A stretch of DNA of 64,000 nucleotides from Lagopus muta. Taxonomy: Eukaryota > Chordata > Aves > Galliformes > Phasianidae. The position numbers and the translations under genes are program-made. The notes below the pieces were generated by a model. The model saw only the letters and a list, made by a program, of their open reading frames with translations, did not search any database and had not been told where the DNA came from. The stretch lies in NCBI RefSeq assembly GCF_023343835.1, contig NC_064437.1:13667001-13731000 (forward strand), in the 5' to 3' direction. Shown here piece by piece: positions 44,601 through 56,757 of the stretch (positions within the stretch are counted from its first letter, which is position 1; every line of letters starts with the position of its first letter).

Positions 44601-47600
44601 AAGCACCACAGCTGAGAGTTTCTGTAAATGCATAAGGATGAAAATAGGGCATATTGAAGAGAGGAGCAGGTACAAAATAGAAGGTTTATTGCTCTGTATC
44701 AGAATTTCCCACTGACACTCAGTGAGAGAACACTTGATAGACAAGTCAGAGCCCAGGAGGTTTTTCCATCTACTTCCACAGGACTGAAAAGAATGGGAGC
44801 AGTGGGGCTGCAGGAGGGCCGGGCACTATGGCTGGGAGTGGCAGTGTGTGACCTCTGCCTGCACAGCCAGCATTGTCATGCGCTCAACAGCACATCCCTG
44901 CACCTGGAAACCAAACACTGATTTTGCCTACAAGCAAGTGAACCTCTGCAGGAAGGGAGGCAGAGGGATGTAACTTTTCAAACCCATCAGGGCTGCAGTC
45001 GAGGAGCTGCAATGAAGCATGTCGCTGATGTGAGACCAGTGTAGCAGGAGGCAGCAGAGCTGGACCGGCGCACTCCTCTCTGGCCGTACAAAGGCAGTGG
45101 GTGACAGCGCCGTGAACCCACACCTTCCCCCAGATTTACTACAGCTGTTGGAGCACTGCAAAGCCAGGACCGAGCCTGGATTCTTGCATGTTGTGATAAT
45201 CAGCTGGGGTTCGGAAAATCCTTCGAAAAATCTAATGTCCTGGCAACTTCGCAAGGCTTCTGAAAAAATAACAGTTTAACATCTGGAACAAAAACACTCC
45301 TAGGAAGTCCAAGAGCAACATGGTGCAGAACATTTTCCCCCCTTAGCTATTGCTGTACAGCACTTCCTTGTCCCCAGCTCGCTAAAACTGGAATGTTTGC
45401 AGCAAGATGCTGAAACATTTTGTTGGAAGCCATACAGGAAGGTGGAAAGATAAAGAGCTATTCAGGCACTTGAACATTTTTTAATTTTCTGAGCTTTGTT
45501 TATTTTTCTTCCTGTCCCATGAATTTCCTCAGTCATTTAATGCATCTTAATCTTCATCAATATTTAACTCTGCAGCAGGAATACTGCATACCTTATGTTT
45601 TCCCATTTAACTTGAGAGAGAGGCCGGGGGGAGGCGAGGAGTGCAGAATGGTCTACAAGAAGAAAAACAGCCAGTTCTAAAGGAAACTGCCTTTCCTTTT
45701 TCCACAAGATGTCCTGGAATGGAGTCAGGGAGAAGGATGAAAGAGAAAGGTGGGCAGCAAACACATGGTGCTGCTCAGAGCTCACTGGTGTCATGATTTA
45801 GGGCACTCTCCTTCCTGCCTCTGGAGGCCCACGTTTCAACCTGGCTACAACAAGACTGGAAATATTTCTCAGGGATGAACTCAGCCCTCAGCAGAAATTA
45901 GTGAGCAAGAGCTGTTCTCTGCAATAATAAAAAAAAAAATGCAGCATCATTCGCAATGAGCTAGTAGCTTTCATAAATTGTATAAGCAACTTATAGTTAC
46001 ATACTAAGCATACATACATATACAAGCATATGAAATGCTTTCCTTTCAATTGAGGATATGCATGTTTAGCAAAGCTTTGCAATCTAAGGGAAATCCCATC
46101 AATGTTAGCATTTCCTGCAATGGCAACTTCATACTGTCCGTAGCAGGCAGGTCTGTCTGAAAGCCCAGGCAGAGCAGGGCTGTGGCAGCCCTGTGTCAGC
46201 AGAGAAGCTCTGCAGGATGCAGTACTGCACCCAAGGCACCAGCAGCAGGTGAGCGATGGCAACAGGACCCACGTGCTCACTGCTGCAGGTTAAAGACAGC
46301 ACGGAGCATATTGTACAGCAGTTCCAAGACCCTAAGGCCCCTGAAGAAGCTGTGTGTGTCTTCAGCTCAGTCAGAGAAACCAGAGAGAACTACACTATAC
46401 CTTGGACAACAGGAGTCAAATTAGATCTGAAATATATCTCATTCCAGTGCACTGTCTGGAGGATTTATAGCATGAATCTCAGTACAGTAAGCTTTCCTGC
46501 AAAGGGAACTTAGACTTTATAGAGCACATGGGATTATTTCCAAGGAATGCCGCTAACATGACAGGACAGCAGAATCAGGCCTTGTGGTGCTTCCCGCAGC
46601 AAGTGCAGATGCGAGCAATGCCACACAGTGCCCATAGTGCAGCCCCAGCCACCTTCAGGTCCAAGTCAGAGCCAGACAAACCCGCCTAGCAGTTCTCATG
46701 TACCAGTGTGCCACAAAAACATGGAAAGGAGAGAAGAGCTCTGACAGAGCTGCTGGTGGAGGGCTCAGATTGCAGGACCAAGATTTAATTACGTCCCTCT
46801 TCCTGCTGGAAATCTAGAGTGGCATCAACAAATACTGGGCACATGGACAACAGCTTTCAAGCACTCTTGCAGAAGTTCTCAACTCCTCCCTCCCCCTGCA
46901 TGGCACAGGGCTTTGTTGTGCAGCATGAGCACATATCCCTTCCCAAAGGGAGCCCAGCCATGGCTGAGAGCCAGGGCCACGCAATAAGAATCTCAGCCAT
47001 AAAAGACCGAACGAGAGACACAGCTCGCACTGGAGAAGGATCCGTGCTCAGCCCTTCATTGCTCTGCAAACAGAAAACTCTACCCAATGAAGCAAAAACA
47101 GAACCTGAACTCAGACCAGAAAAAAAGCAAGCACCGGCTTTCAGCAGGCTCCCAGCAGAGCTCCGAGCAGAGATGCTAGATTTTCTGATGGTTTATTTGT
47201 TCATTTAAGACAACCTCTTTCAATCAGAGCAAACAAGATAAACAGGCACTTCAGAAAGAGTGCAAAAACGCTTTTCAAATTTAGCCTGGAATGTTTTCAC
47301 TCATGAGATTTGCCTCAAGTTTTTATCTCCTCTCTTCCCAGAAATACAAGCCAAAACCACCAAATCTATTCACTTGTTTCAAGCAAAAGTAATAAGAAAA
47401 AATGTTTTTTTGAATAAATCATTACACAGCTCTTGATCTCTGCCATGAAACAGAAGTCAGAGCTGCAACCTGGTCAGTTGGATGCTCCAGTGGCACCGCT
47501 GTGTGACACAAGGGAATCTTACAGAGCTTACCCACCTCTGGGCTGACCCCCACTGAGGATCCCAGCATTACATTTTTTTGGGGCGGTCTTTGAAAGTGTT

Positions 47601-50600
47601 TTCTTCAACATAACTGTGTGTATGTGCCCTGAGCCAGTTTCTCCAGTGGATGCTCAGCAACAAAAAAAGTACATAAATCATTTTATTTTTCAGCGTATTT
47701 CACTGTGACATTACATTCCACAAGAGGTAAGTAAAAGTCCCTTAATGTAATCTAATAGAAATGTCCACTCTGGACAACATTCAGCAGCATCCAAACTGTA
47801 TCTGCCTCATTTTAGTCCTCCTAGATTTCTGAGAGTTTCCTTCAGCCCTGGACTAGCCAGTACCTATTGCCATGGCTTAGTGCCCTCCATCCTTTCACAG
47901 AACCTGGACACCCTGTGGCAGATGAGATAAGCTGATGTATCACTTCATGGACCTCACCCACAGACACACACCTGCCCTGTTCTGGACACCCCAGACATGC
48001 AGAGAGCACATTCTAGCCCCTTGCTATCCCTTCCATCTTCCCCCAGTATTGAACTGGGATCTTGCCTATCACATTTTCATCTCACATCATCCTACCCCAT
48101 CTGCTGTAGTTAATCCCCCTCTTTTGGCAGCTGGCTGCCCAGGGGATACCTCTGCATTTTCACTGTTGGACTATATAGAATGTAATGAATCTTTAATTAA
48201 ATGGGCTTGATGAGTAAAGTCATTCAAATTAGGCTTCATCAGCAAGACAAAACCCCAGCTGTCTTTCCTAAAGGATATAACAAAGCACAGTTTAAAATAC
48301 CTGGAATCTAATTTTAGCACCGCAGAACAAGTTAGCAAAATGAATCTCTGAGGTAAGTAGGGAATAGCTGAAAGAGAAAAAAAATCTTTAAGATCTTAAA
48401 CAACTGGGCAAGTTTTAATCAATGCAGCTTTTACAGAGACTCCGTCATATATATTTCAAACAATCCAACAGGCTCAGTGCAGCCAGTAGCAAGGTTGCAG
48501 CTGGTTTCACAGAGGTTATCACTGTATGTTCAGTGTACTAAAGAAAAAAAGTGCAAGAGGCTTAGAAAAGAACCTCCAGGAAGCTCACTGTAGCTTCATG
48601 GAAACGGAGTAAACAAAGCACGCATCATCAGCACATCCTCAGCATGCTTCTCATCTCTTCTGGATGAGAGCAATACCAGGAGCTTCTCTTGTTTAATCTG
48701 TAGGAGAGATTGCACTTGGTGCTGAATGACTCTTCACATTGACTTCAGTGGGAATAAACTACCCCGGATTTCAGGAGGAAAAAAAAGCATTAACAGAAAG
48801 TTAATGAGGTACAAACCGAGTTATGAATGGACCAAAGAAAAACTCTCCCAAAGCTACTTCCTGCCCTGCTGTGACAGAATGCATGCCTTTTAAGGCCTTC
48901 CCCTCTCCCCTTCCCTTCCTTGGGCAAGGCATTATTGTACCCCAAGACTTTCTGCATTTTTCTAATCAGTTTCCATTATGTCCTTTTCCTTTAAAGTTCC
49001 CCACTGTTACAGCTCCATCAGGAGCAATAATGCTGAAAACGGCAGCACAGGCTGGATATGGCTTTTAAAACTGTCTTGAAACAGAGCCAAGGTTGAGTAA
49101 GTCTGCTGGACAGGGGTTAATGCTCGGCTGCCTGCCTCCATTGTGGGCATCTCTGCTTTTGCCCAGGCAGCTCTGCACAAGACAAAATGGAAAGTTTTAG
49201 AGCAGAGTCTACTCAGGTTAACAAAAAAATTCCTAACCAGCAAGTTTAGAAAAGGGTGTTATGAACCAGGGGGCTGGGTTTGGCCCTCTTCAAATCATGG
49301 GGAGACTCCAAGGCAGAGCAGAGCCAGCCCAGCTCCAGCACAGGGAGCTTCCCTCATGTCCTCCTCCACTAGAAGAAGGAATACAATGCAAGTTTGCTTT
49401 GTGTATTCATTCTGTTGCTTTTATGTTCTATGTAAAGAAGGCCACTGCCTTCCCCAGATGCACACATTTTACTGTCTAATTGTCATTTTACTCATCTTCA
49501 GATACTTCCCTCAGCTGCATCCCCACCTCACAACTTTGCACTAGCAGCAAGCACCAGGCCAGCCTTAGAGCTGGCTGGCAATCTCATGAGACAGGCTCTC
49601 ACAAGAATTTCCTGCTTCTGGTTCGGCCAGACATACTGCAACAACAGACGCTCTCGCAGTATTTTGGCACTCCCATTCCTCCTTCAGGCCAAGACCCAGG
49701 AATGCAAGTAAAGAAAACTTCTAATTTTTAGAATTTTAAAATAACTCAGCTCTTCTCTCTGCTGCAGTGGCTGTCTAGGTGGCTTCCCCAGAGATGAGCT
49801 GAATTGGAAGCTGTTAGGTATCACCAGGAAATTGGCTTCCCAGAAAACGCCTTGGTCAGATACCATCACAGTGGGATGTCCAAGCAGTTTAGTCCACAGA
49901 CAGAACTGTTATGGAAAGAACAAATGGCTCTGATTCACTCAGCACAATGAAATGGGTTTTCATGAGCCTTATGGTGCATCCAGTAAGCACTTCTATCAAG
50001 ATGAGCTAGTTGGTGAGAACTGAGTAGGAGCATTGAGCAAGACCTAAAGATCTTTCATGCACATTCCTAAAGTGCAACCCATGAGGGAATGAGGAAGCTG
50101 GTTTCCACATTTTCCAGTTTCCCTGAATTACAGTGCAAGCCTGCACTGCACTTGGACAAGGCTGTTTCTGTGCAACTAATGGTTTAGTAAATGTTTCAAA
50201 TACTTGCAAACTGTTACAGCCCACATCTGCACCTCAGGAAGCATCTTTCTAAGCATCAGTGCTGGGTCAATACAGTTCCCACCAACTGATCAGCTTTAGA
50301 AAAAGCCTTGCTGAAAATGCAGAACTCAGACCAAATACAAATGCCTTCAAGAACATCTCCTCTTCTCATGTTAAGCATTACTTTTCAGGGTAGACAAAGC
50401 ACATGCCCATGCTTCTGGCAAGAAAAAAATTACCATGCTGGAGATTGGAGAGGCTGCCCGTGTGAAGGGCACTCCCAGCACACTGACAGCTCAAGTTTTA
50501 GGGATTGGTTTGGAAACTGCAGCCAAAAATTCTCAATACAAGCTCCTAAAGCTGGGTTGGGCCTCTAAGTCATGTTCAGGTTCAGAAGCAAAGGGCTCTG

Positions 50601-50832
50601 CCTTTGTGAGATGCTACACCTGGACTTCCCATTCTGGGCTTTGGCTGGGGGTCACAGGATGCTTTCCATGGCATTTTCAAGCATGTTAAAACACTTTAAA
50701 AAAGACCACGCTGCTGATCTCATCTATGAGTTATCACCCACACTGCTGTCTGCATGGGGATGAGGGTAATGCCTTGCAGCAGGCAGCATGTCAGATGAGC
50801 TCTGCCTCTGAAGGAAACCCCTTTGGGGTTTA

Positions 50833-50850
50833 CAGCAGCAGCAGCAGCAG
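50833..50850. repeat. (CAG)6 trinucleotide run
   Basis: Six CAG units in the DDAH1 intron, not in a recognised coding exon. Confidence 0.85.
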
Positions 50851-51477
50851 TCCCCACACCTTCAGCCCCTTCAGACTCTGGTGCAGTCCCCCAAAAGCTA
50901 CACAACTGCATCTCTCCTATGCTAGGTATGAAGGAAGCCTACAGGAAATCTGATTACTAAAGCAAGCAACACACATGGGAGACACATCAGGTGCCTTATG
51001 CATCAGCAACAAAGAGATGGGCTTTTCCATCCCTGTAGGAACATGTACAAAGCAAGACACAAAAACTAAGTGTTCTTTAAAGTAAATGGTACACACTAAT
51101 TGCAGGATATATTAAATATTACTACACACTATTTAATATTATTATGCACACAAGTACTATTGTGTTACTAACCACACTCACAAGTGCTGTGTGATACAGT
51201 TTTAAGTCTCCTAGTCAATATCTAAGGCTAAGAAACACTTTCAAGCTAAAACCATGTCATTTTGACAAATGCTACATTACACCAGACTTTCCACTACAGA
51301 AAAACATGATCGTGAGATCAGCTTAGAGAGATGGTAAGCAGATAAAGCAGGAAAGAGTTCAAGCATTTTAAGCTGAGGGGAGAGACTACAGTCTCCATGT
51401 TAAGCACTGGCACCTTGCAGGACTGAGCCCTCTCTACTTAAGTGCTTGCATTGCAGAACAAGACACAGGTCTTAATT

Positions 51478-51501
51478 TTTTTTTTTTAATTTATTTTTTT
51501 A
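51478..51501. repeat. T-rich run
   Basis: T runs broken by AA and A. Nothing adjacent identifies it as the tail of an element. Confidence 0.7.
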
Positions 51502-54500
51502 AAGCTCCTTGAATGTTAACATCACATATAGACAAGAAGTTGGGTTTGTTACCAGTACAGTACCTCACGTGCGATGATGTGGGTGAATTTGCTTTCAGGA
51601 ATGCAAAACAGAGCACTATTTTTAGACAAGAACTTTGTATTTACACAATCTCAGTGAGACCATACACACTATTTTATTAACAGCTCTTTGTTTACATTCC
51701 ATCCCTGAGCAATACAGACCCATTTTTTAAGATGTTCTGCAAGTAATGATGGCCACTAGAAGGGCTTGCAGTTCTTTAGGAGCTCCCATTACGCTTCTGG
51801 TTGGGTGCAGCCATCTTCTAAAGATAGTAAGGAAACCCAGCAAAGTGGAAATTAGGTTAAAATTAGAGAAGTCTGGTGCAGAATTACAAGTAGTGACTTT
51901 AGTCCTTAAAAATCAAGCATGGATAGAGTGCACAAAAAACTGCTCAAAAGCTTTCTGCCATTTCTCATGTCTGCTGACAACTGTGCTGAGTCTCCCTTAA
52001 GTATGAAAAATGAGAAAGATCAAGTCACATTCAGGAAATATCAAAGCCATAACAAGAAAGAGCAAGCCCAGAGAGGGAGAGGACATGCTCACCCCAGATG
52101 GAAGCTGCTCACAGCTTGTGGAGCAGGACAGTCACAGAAGCACTTTCCCCACCGGTACTGCAAACTCGCTCTTAGTCAGAGCACAGATAGTAGCACTGTT
52201 CTTCGTACCTTCCCTGGCATTTACTTTTGCTCCTCTTCAATCATCCTGCATTACTGTGAAACAGTGCAATGGCAGTCTGGACTGAAGAGAAGCCGCAGCT
52301 CCAGCTACTGGGTCAGGCAAGCCCACTGGGAGCGTGACTGCAGCCAAAACAATCAAATCCAAAGCAGAAGGAGATGCAGCTTGAACCCTCCCTCCCTGCC
52401 CAGCAGGGCCAGGTTCCAAGCCACCAGGCCTCAGACGCATGCAGCCTATATCTTCAGAAGCCTGCCATCAAGGTCATGGGTTCATACCAGGTTTCTACAC
52501 AAAGGACTCACTACCGGGAGGAGTTTTTGGACACGTGGCCACAGACAAATGCTTACCACCCATTGCCAGCAGCATCACTTCTAGTCCTGCTCCTGTAAAA
52601 AGCATTTCACAGTTGGCAGTGGAGACACTGCGATGCACACCAGGCTTGATTAGACTTCTGTCAGAAAGGGCTCTCGGGCTGCTTGTGGCCTTATCTCAGA
52701 TAACAAGATGGATGCCACTCCTGGCAGTCTGCCACTCATCAGACCCACCTGAAAATGACTCCTGCATGCAGACAAAAGAAGATCAGCAGCTCTGTTTTGC
52801 AGATTTTTAGTGATTTGATTAGCTGTGAAGCAGGGGTGTAAGGGCAGAAAAGAGCAGTACCTCTTCCAAAAGGCTCCCTGTGCTCTGAAAAAACCAAACA
52901 ACTGTTTTATACCACCAGTACTGGTATTTTCAGTCTCAGTCTACACCAGGCTATACAGGAAAGCCTACCCATAATCTCCACAGTCAGTACTGGCAGATTA
53001 TCAATAGCCATCAGCTTCCCCATGACAATGTTGACCTCAGGGGCTTCGAGAGACCGCCCTTCCCACAACACCTTTCTGCCAAACCTCCTCAAGGACACTC
53101 TCTTCCACAGCACTAAGCCTGGCTCTCAATACATCAAACCTCTGTATGCCAAGTATTCATTGCTTGGCCTTTCTAAGAATCATTTTGCAAAGCTTGGATG
53201 GCAATATGTTTTCACAGCTGATGTGGAAAAGCTAGAAACAACATTTCCCAATGAGAAATCTGTGTTACAAAGTGTGCTCTGTTTCTTAGGGTTAATCTGA
53301 CTTGCTAGAGGGAGGAAAAAATAAAATCCTTTCATACTGCTGACATAAAATATCTCGGCTTTTCTTTTCTTAATAGGAGAGCCGTTCCATTTTCTAGTTT
53401 CTGTGCTAGGATAGATATATGGAAGCAGAGAAGAAAAAATTAATATCTGACCTCAGAGCATCCATTTGTGGTGCTACAATGGCCTACCTTATGCCACCTA
53501 ATTAAGCCTGAATGAAGGATTCTACAGCCCAGCAGGTCAGAAACTGGCAAGATGTCCACAGCAGAGAAGAGCCTCCCCAAGTGCAGCTCAGCTCTTGGAC
53601 CACTCGTGACCTTCAGGATCACAGTGAGTGACTCATTATAAGGCTGCTAAAGAGCTATCAGTATTACAGCTTATTCATAATACATCAGCTGCTTAAGTGG
53701 GTCACAGAGACCTGGATATCCAAGTAGCCTGACTCAAGCAGCAGTCAGTGCTGGCAGCTTATGGAAAGATAACAAAGAGAGGACAAATATAGTGTGATTT
53801 TGTCTTGGTATAATTTTGTCTCACTTATTGTAAGAGGCAGTGTACACATTTTCAAAGCCAGATATTGCATCTGGATCAGAGTGCTGAACAGCTATTGAAG
53901 GATCTCTTTTGTAAACTTGCACCCAGCTGCACTTTTGAACCCCACAACATCCTGGCAATGAAGCTGACAGCTCGGTTGTGCACTGCATGACAAAGTATTT
54001 CCTTCTGCTTGAGTCTGCTGCCTGGGTGTTTCTCTGGACGTCATCAAATTCTGTGCTATCATCCCATTTCATTTTCACTGTACCATTTGCAAGAAAGAGC
54101 TTTTCTATTTCTCTCCTCCTCTTGCCTAAAACAGCTTTTCTGGACAAAGGCATTTAATTAGCCTTACTTCACACAACCCTGTATTGCAGCAAGATCTTCT
54201 TGATCTTCAAGACCCGTACCTTTTCTGCTTACGGTGTGTTTCCAAGATAGGCAGCTGGAACTTCAAACAGCATTTCAGGTGAATAATTAATCTAAAATCC
54301 ATTTAAGAAAAACAACAGTAATACTGCATGTATACAGTTTTTAAAAAAGCTTTGGCAGTGCTCATCTAAGAAGGAATGTCCTAACGCAGTACCCTGTGGT
54401 CAAGGAAATCTGGAAAAAATTAGTTATCTAATTTGTATCTTTCTCCATCAGGATCTTTACACACTTTGTACTTGCCTCCAAACAACACTGCTCACTTCAG

Positions 54501-55085
54501 CTCTACATACCACACCTTGTGAGCACAGGCACTAGTATTTGCATCTTTTCACGTCTTTTAAAGAGCCAAGAACTAGCATTAAACCTCAGGAAAGCCTACT
54601 GGCTAGCAATAGCCACAGCTCCACTTCTCTGTGCAGTCATCACTGGAAGAACATTAAATGCATGAGAGCCATCATCCTTACCATTTCAATCACAGAGATA
54701 TCACATGTTCAGACAACTGGGTAGGTGAAACTCTCCAAATCACTTGAATTATCTGGAAAATGATCTCCTGTAGGACTAGTAAATGTCTCACTCAACTCTA
54801 CAAAGAGGTATAGTTTGGAATTTACTGCTAAACATTTAAAGTACACTTAAAAAAAACCAGTGTGCTACTTCTGGACACACCAAAGCCTGGCTCCATCTCT
54901 AAACCATTGACTTTTCCAGTTAGCTGAACACAAGGGTTTGCATGGAGATGACCATCTTCGTAACTGCTGGACCACAACACAAAAGACACCAACCACACAG
55001 CAGTGCAGAGAAGGAGGTATATGCAGGACTCCTGGCCAGGAAGATCATTCTGTGGGCATGGGAGGAAAAAAGACAGCTCTCATAT

Positions 55086-55653
55086 TATACTTCTTTATAC
55101 TTCTCTATACTTCTTCTACTCTGCCCTGGTAAGACCTCATCTGGAGTACTGCGTCCAGTTCTGGGCTCCCCAGTACAAAAAAGACAGGGATCTCTTGGAA
55201 AGAGTCCAGCGGAGGGCCACGAAGATGGCGAAGGGCCTGGAGCATCTCCCCTATGAGGAAAGGCTGAGTGAACTGGGTCTGTTCAGCCTTGAGAAAAGAA
55301 GACTGAGAGGGGACCTGATCCAGGTCTATAAATATCTAAGGTGTGGGGGGCAGAATGGCGAGGCCGGACTCTTTTCAGTGGTGAGTGGAGACAGGACAAG
55401 GGGAAACGGCTGGAAACTGCAGCATAGGAAGTTCCGCACAAACATGCGCAAGAACTTCTTTACAGTGAGGTGACGGAGCACTGGAACAGGCTGCCCAGGG
55501 AGGTGGTGGAGTCTCCTTCTCTGGAGACGTTCAAGACCTGCCTGGATGTCTACCTGTGCGACCTACTGTAGGGAACCTGCTTTGGCAGGGGGGTTGGACT
55601 CGATGATCTCTGGAGGTCCCTTCCAACCCCTACAATTCTGTGATTCTGTGATT
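55086..55653 (+). repeat. CR1 LINE, 5'-truncated, with RT tail
   Basis: After a small 10-base tandem repeat (55086-55115) it shows [42 protein letters not shown] and [16 protein letters not shown], the conserved CR1 reverse-transcriptase tail. The frame is lost near 55473, and the words [14 protein letters not shown] continue in another frame. It ends CCCTTCCAACCCCTACAATT then CTGTGATTCTGTGATTC. It is plus-oriented, antisense to DDAH1. Confidence 0.95.
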
Positions 55654-56736
55654 CTTTCCAGAGAAGACAAGACAAATCCAGAAAAATATCACAACGCTGC
55701 CATTAACATCCAATTGTGCGGCAGGTTTTGTTTAAGCTTGCTATGGTGGCCAGCTGGGGCTGAGCTGAGAAACAGGATTTGATCTTGCCAGAGAACTTCT
55801 GCTAACACTCAGAGACAGATGCAGAGAGCCAGCTCCTTTACTATTAACACATGTAACCCTTCCAGAAACAAATTATCACAATTATTTTTTGAAGACAGTG
55901 CCAAGCACTGACGTTCTACTGAAGTGAAAACGAATTCTGCAAGTCTCAAACAAGCTATTTTTGATGTATGCGTTTGCTTTTGCTGTTGACTCAAGGTAAC
56001 AGAAAAGTAATAGAGCAACTAACTTGTTTACGATCAGTCGCCTTGGATGAATGCAAGACCTGAGTTGGGTACATCTCAGCCATAAAATAGTACATTTGTT
56101 TCATTTGTTTTCTTTGAAGGAAATGCTAATATTACTACAAAAGAAGTAGCAAGAAAAGATGCCAGCTGGTGCTGTGGTCTCATCACTCAATCTCACCCCA
56201 GAAACGAGGCTGACCAGCACTTAGTGCTGGCCAGATCACAGACCAACAGAGTGAAGCTTCCTCACAGCATATACCTTGACTGAATAGAGGATATGCCTCT
56301 GTACTTAAATACAACACTTAACCAATTAATGCTCAGAACTTATGCCAGCCATAATAATCACTCTCATAATAGGAACACACTCTCTGCAGGCACTAACTCA
56401 TGCAAGCCTTCCAAAAGCAGTGGTTGCTACACAGAAATCACTGTGCTCTGAGATAACTTCTGGGCAATGAAGATTCTTGCTTTGCACAGGTGACACACAT
56501 TTCAGATTAGACATCTAAAATCCCAGTCTGCATTTTTGATCCAGTATTACTTACCAGGAGACTTATGATAAAGACAAAAAATCCTCTGAAAACTGAACAA
56601 TGCAGAAGCACTGACGACATGCCCTTAGACTAATTTGTACCACAAACTCACTGGATGCTCCTTATGAATGGAATAACAAGCGCAAACCGCATCTGCGGCC
56701 AAGATTGAGTACCACACCAACTATCCAGAATCAGTC

Positions 56737-56757
56737 CAAAAAAAAAAAAAAAAAAAA
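56737..56757. repeat. Poly(A) run followed by GAAA units
   Basis: About 20 A followed by GAAAGAAAAAAG. It resembles a retroposon tail, but no element body is recognised to the left. Confidence 0.7.

Noticed and set aside
44200-45130. Moderately GC-rich segment considered as DDAH1 exon 1 or a promoter
   Set aside because: CpG dinucleotides are not dense and no frame contains DDAH1 N-terminal words.
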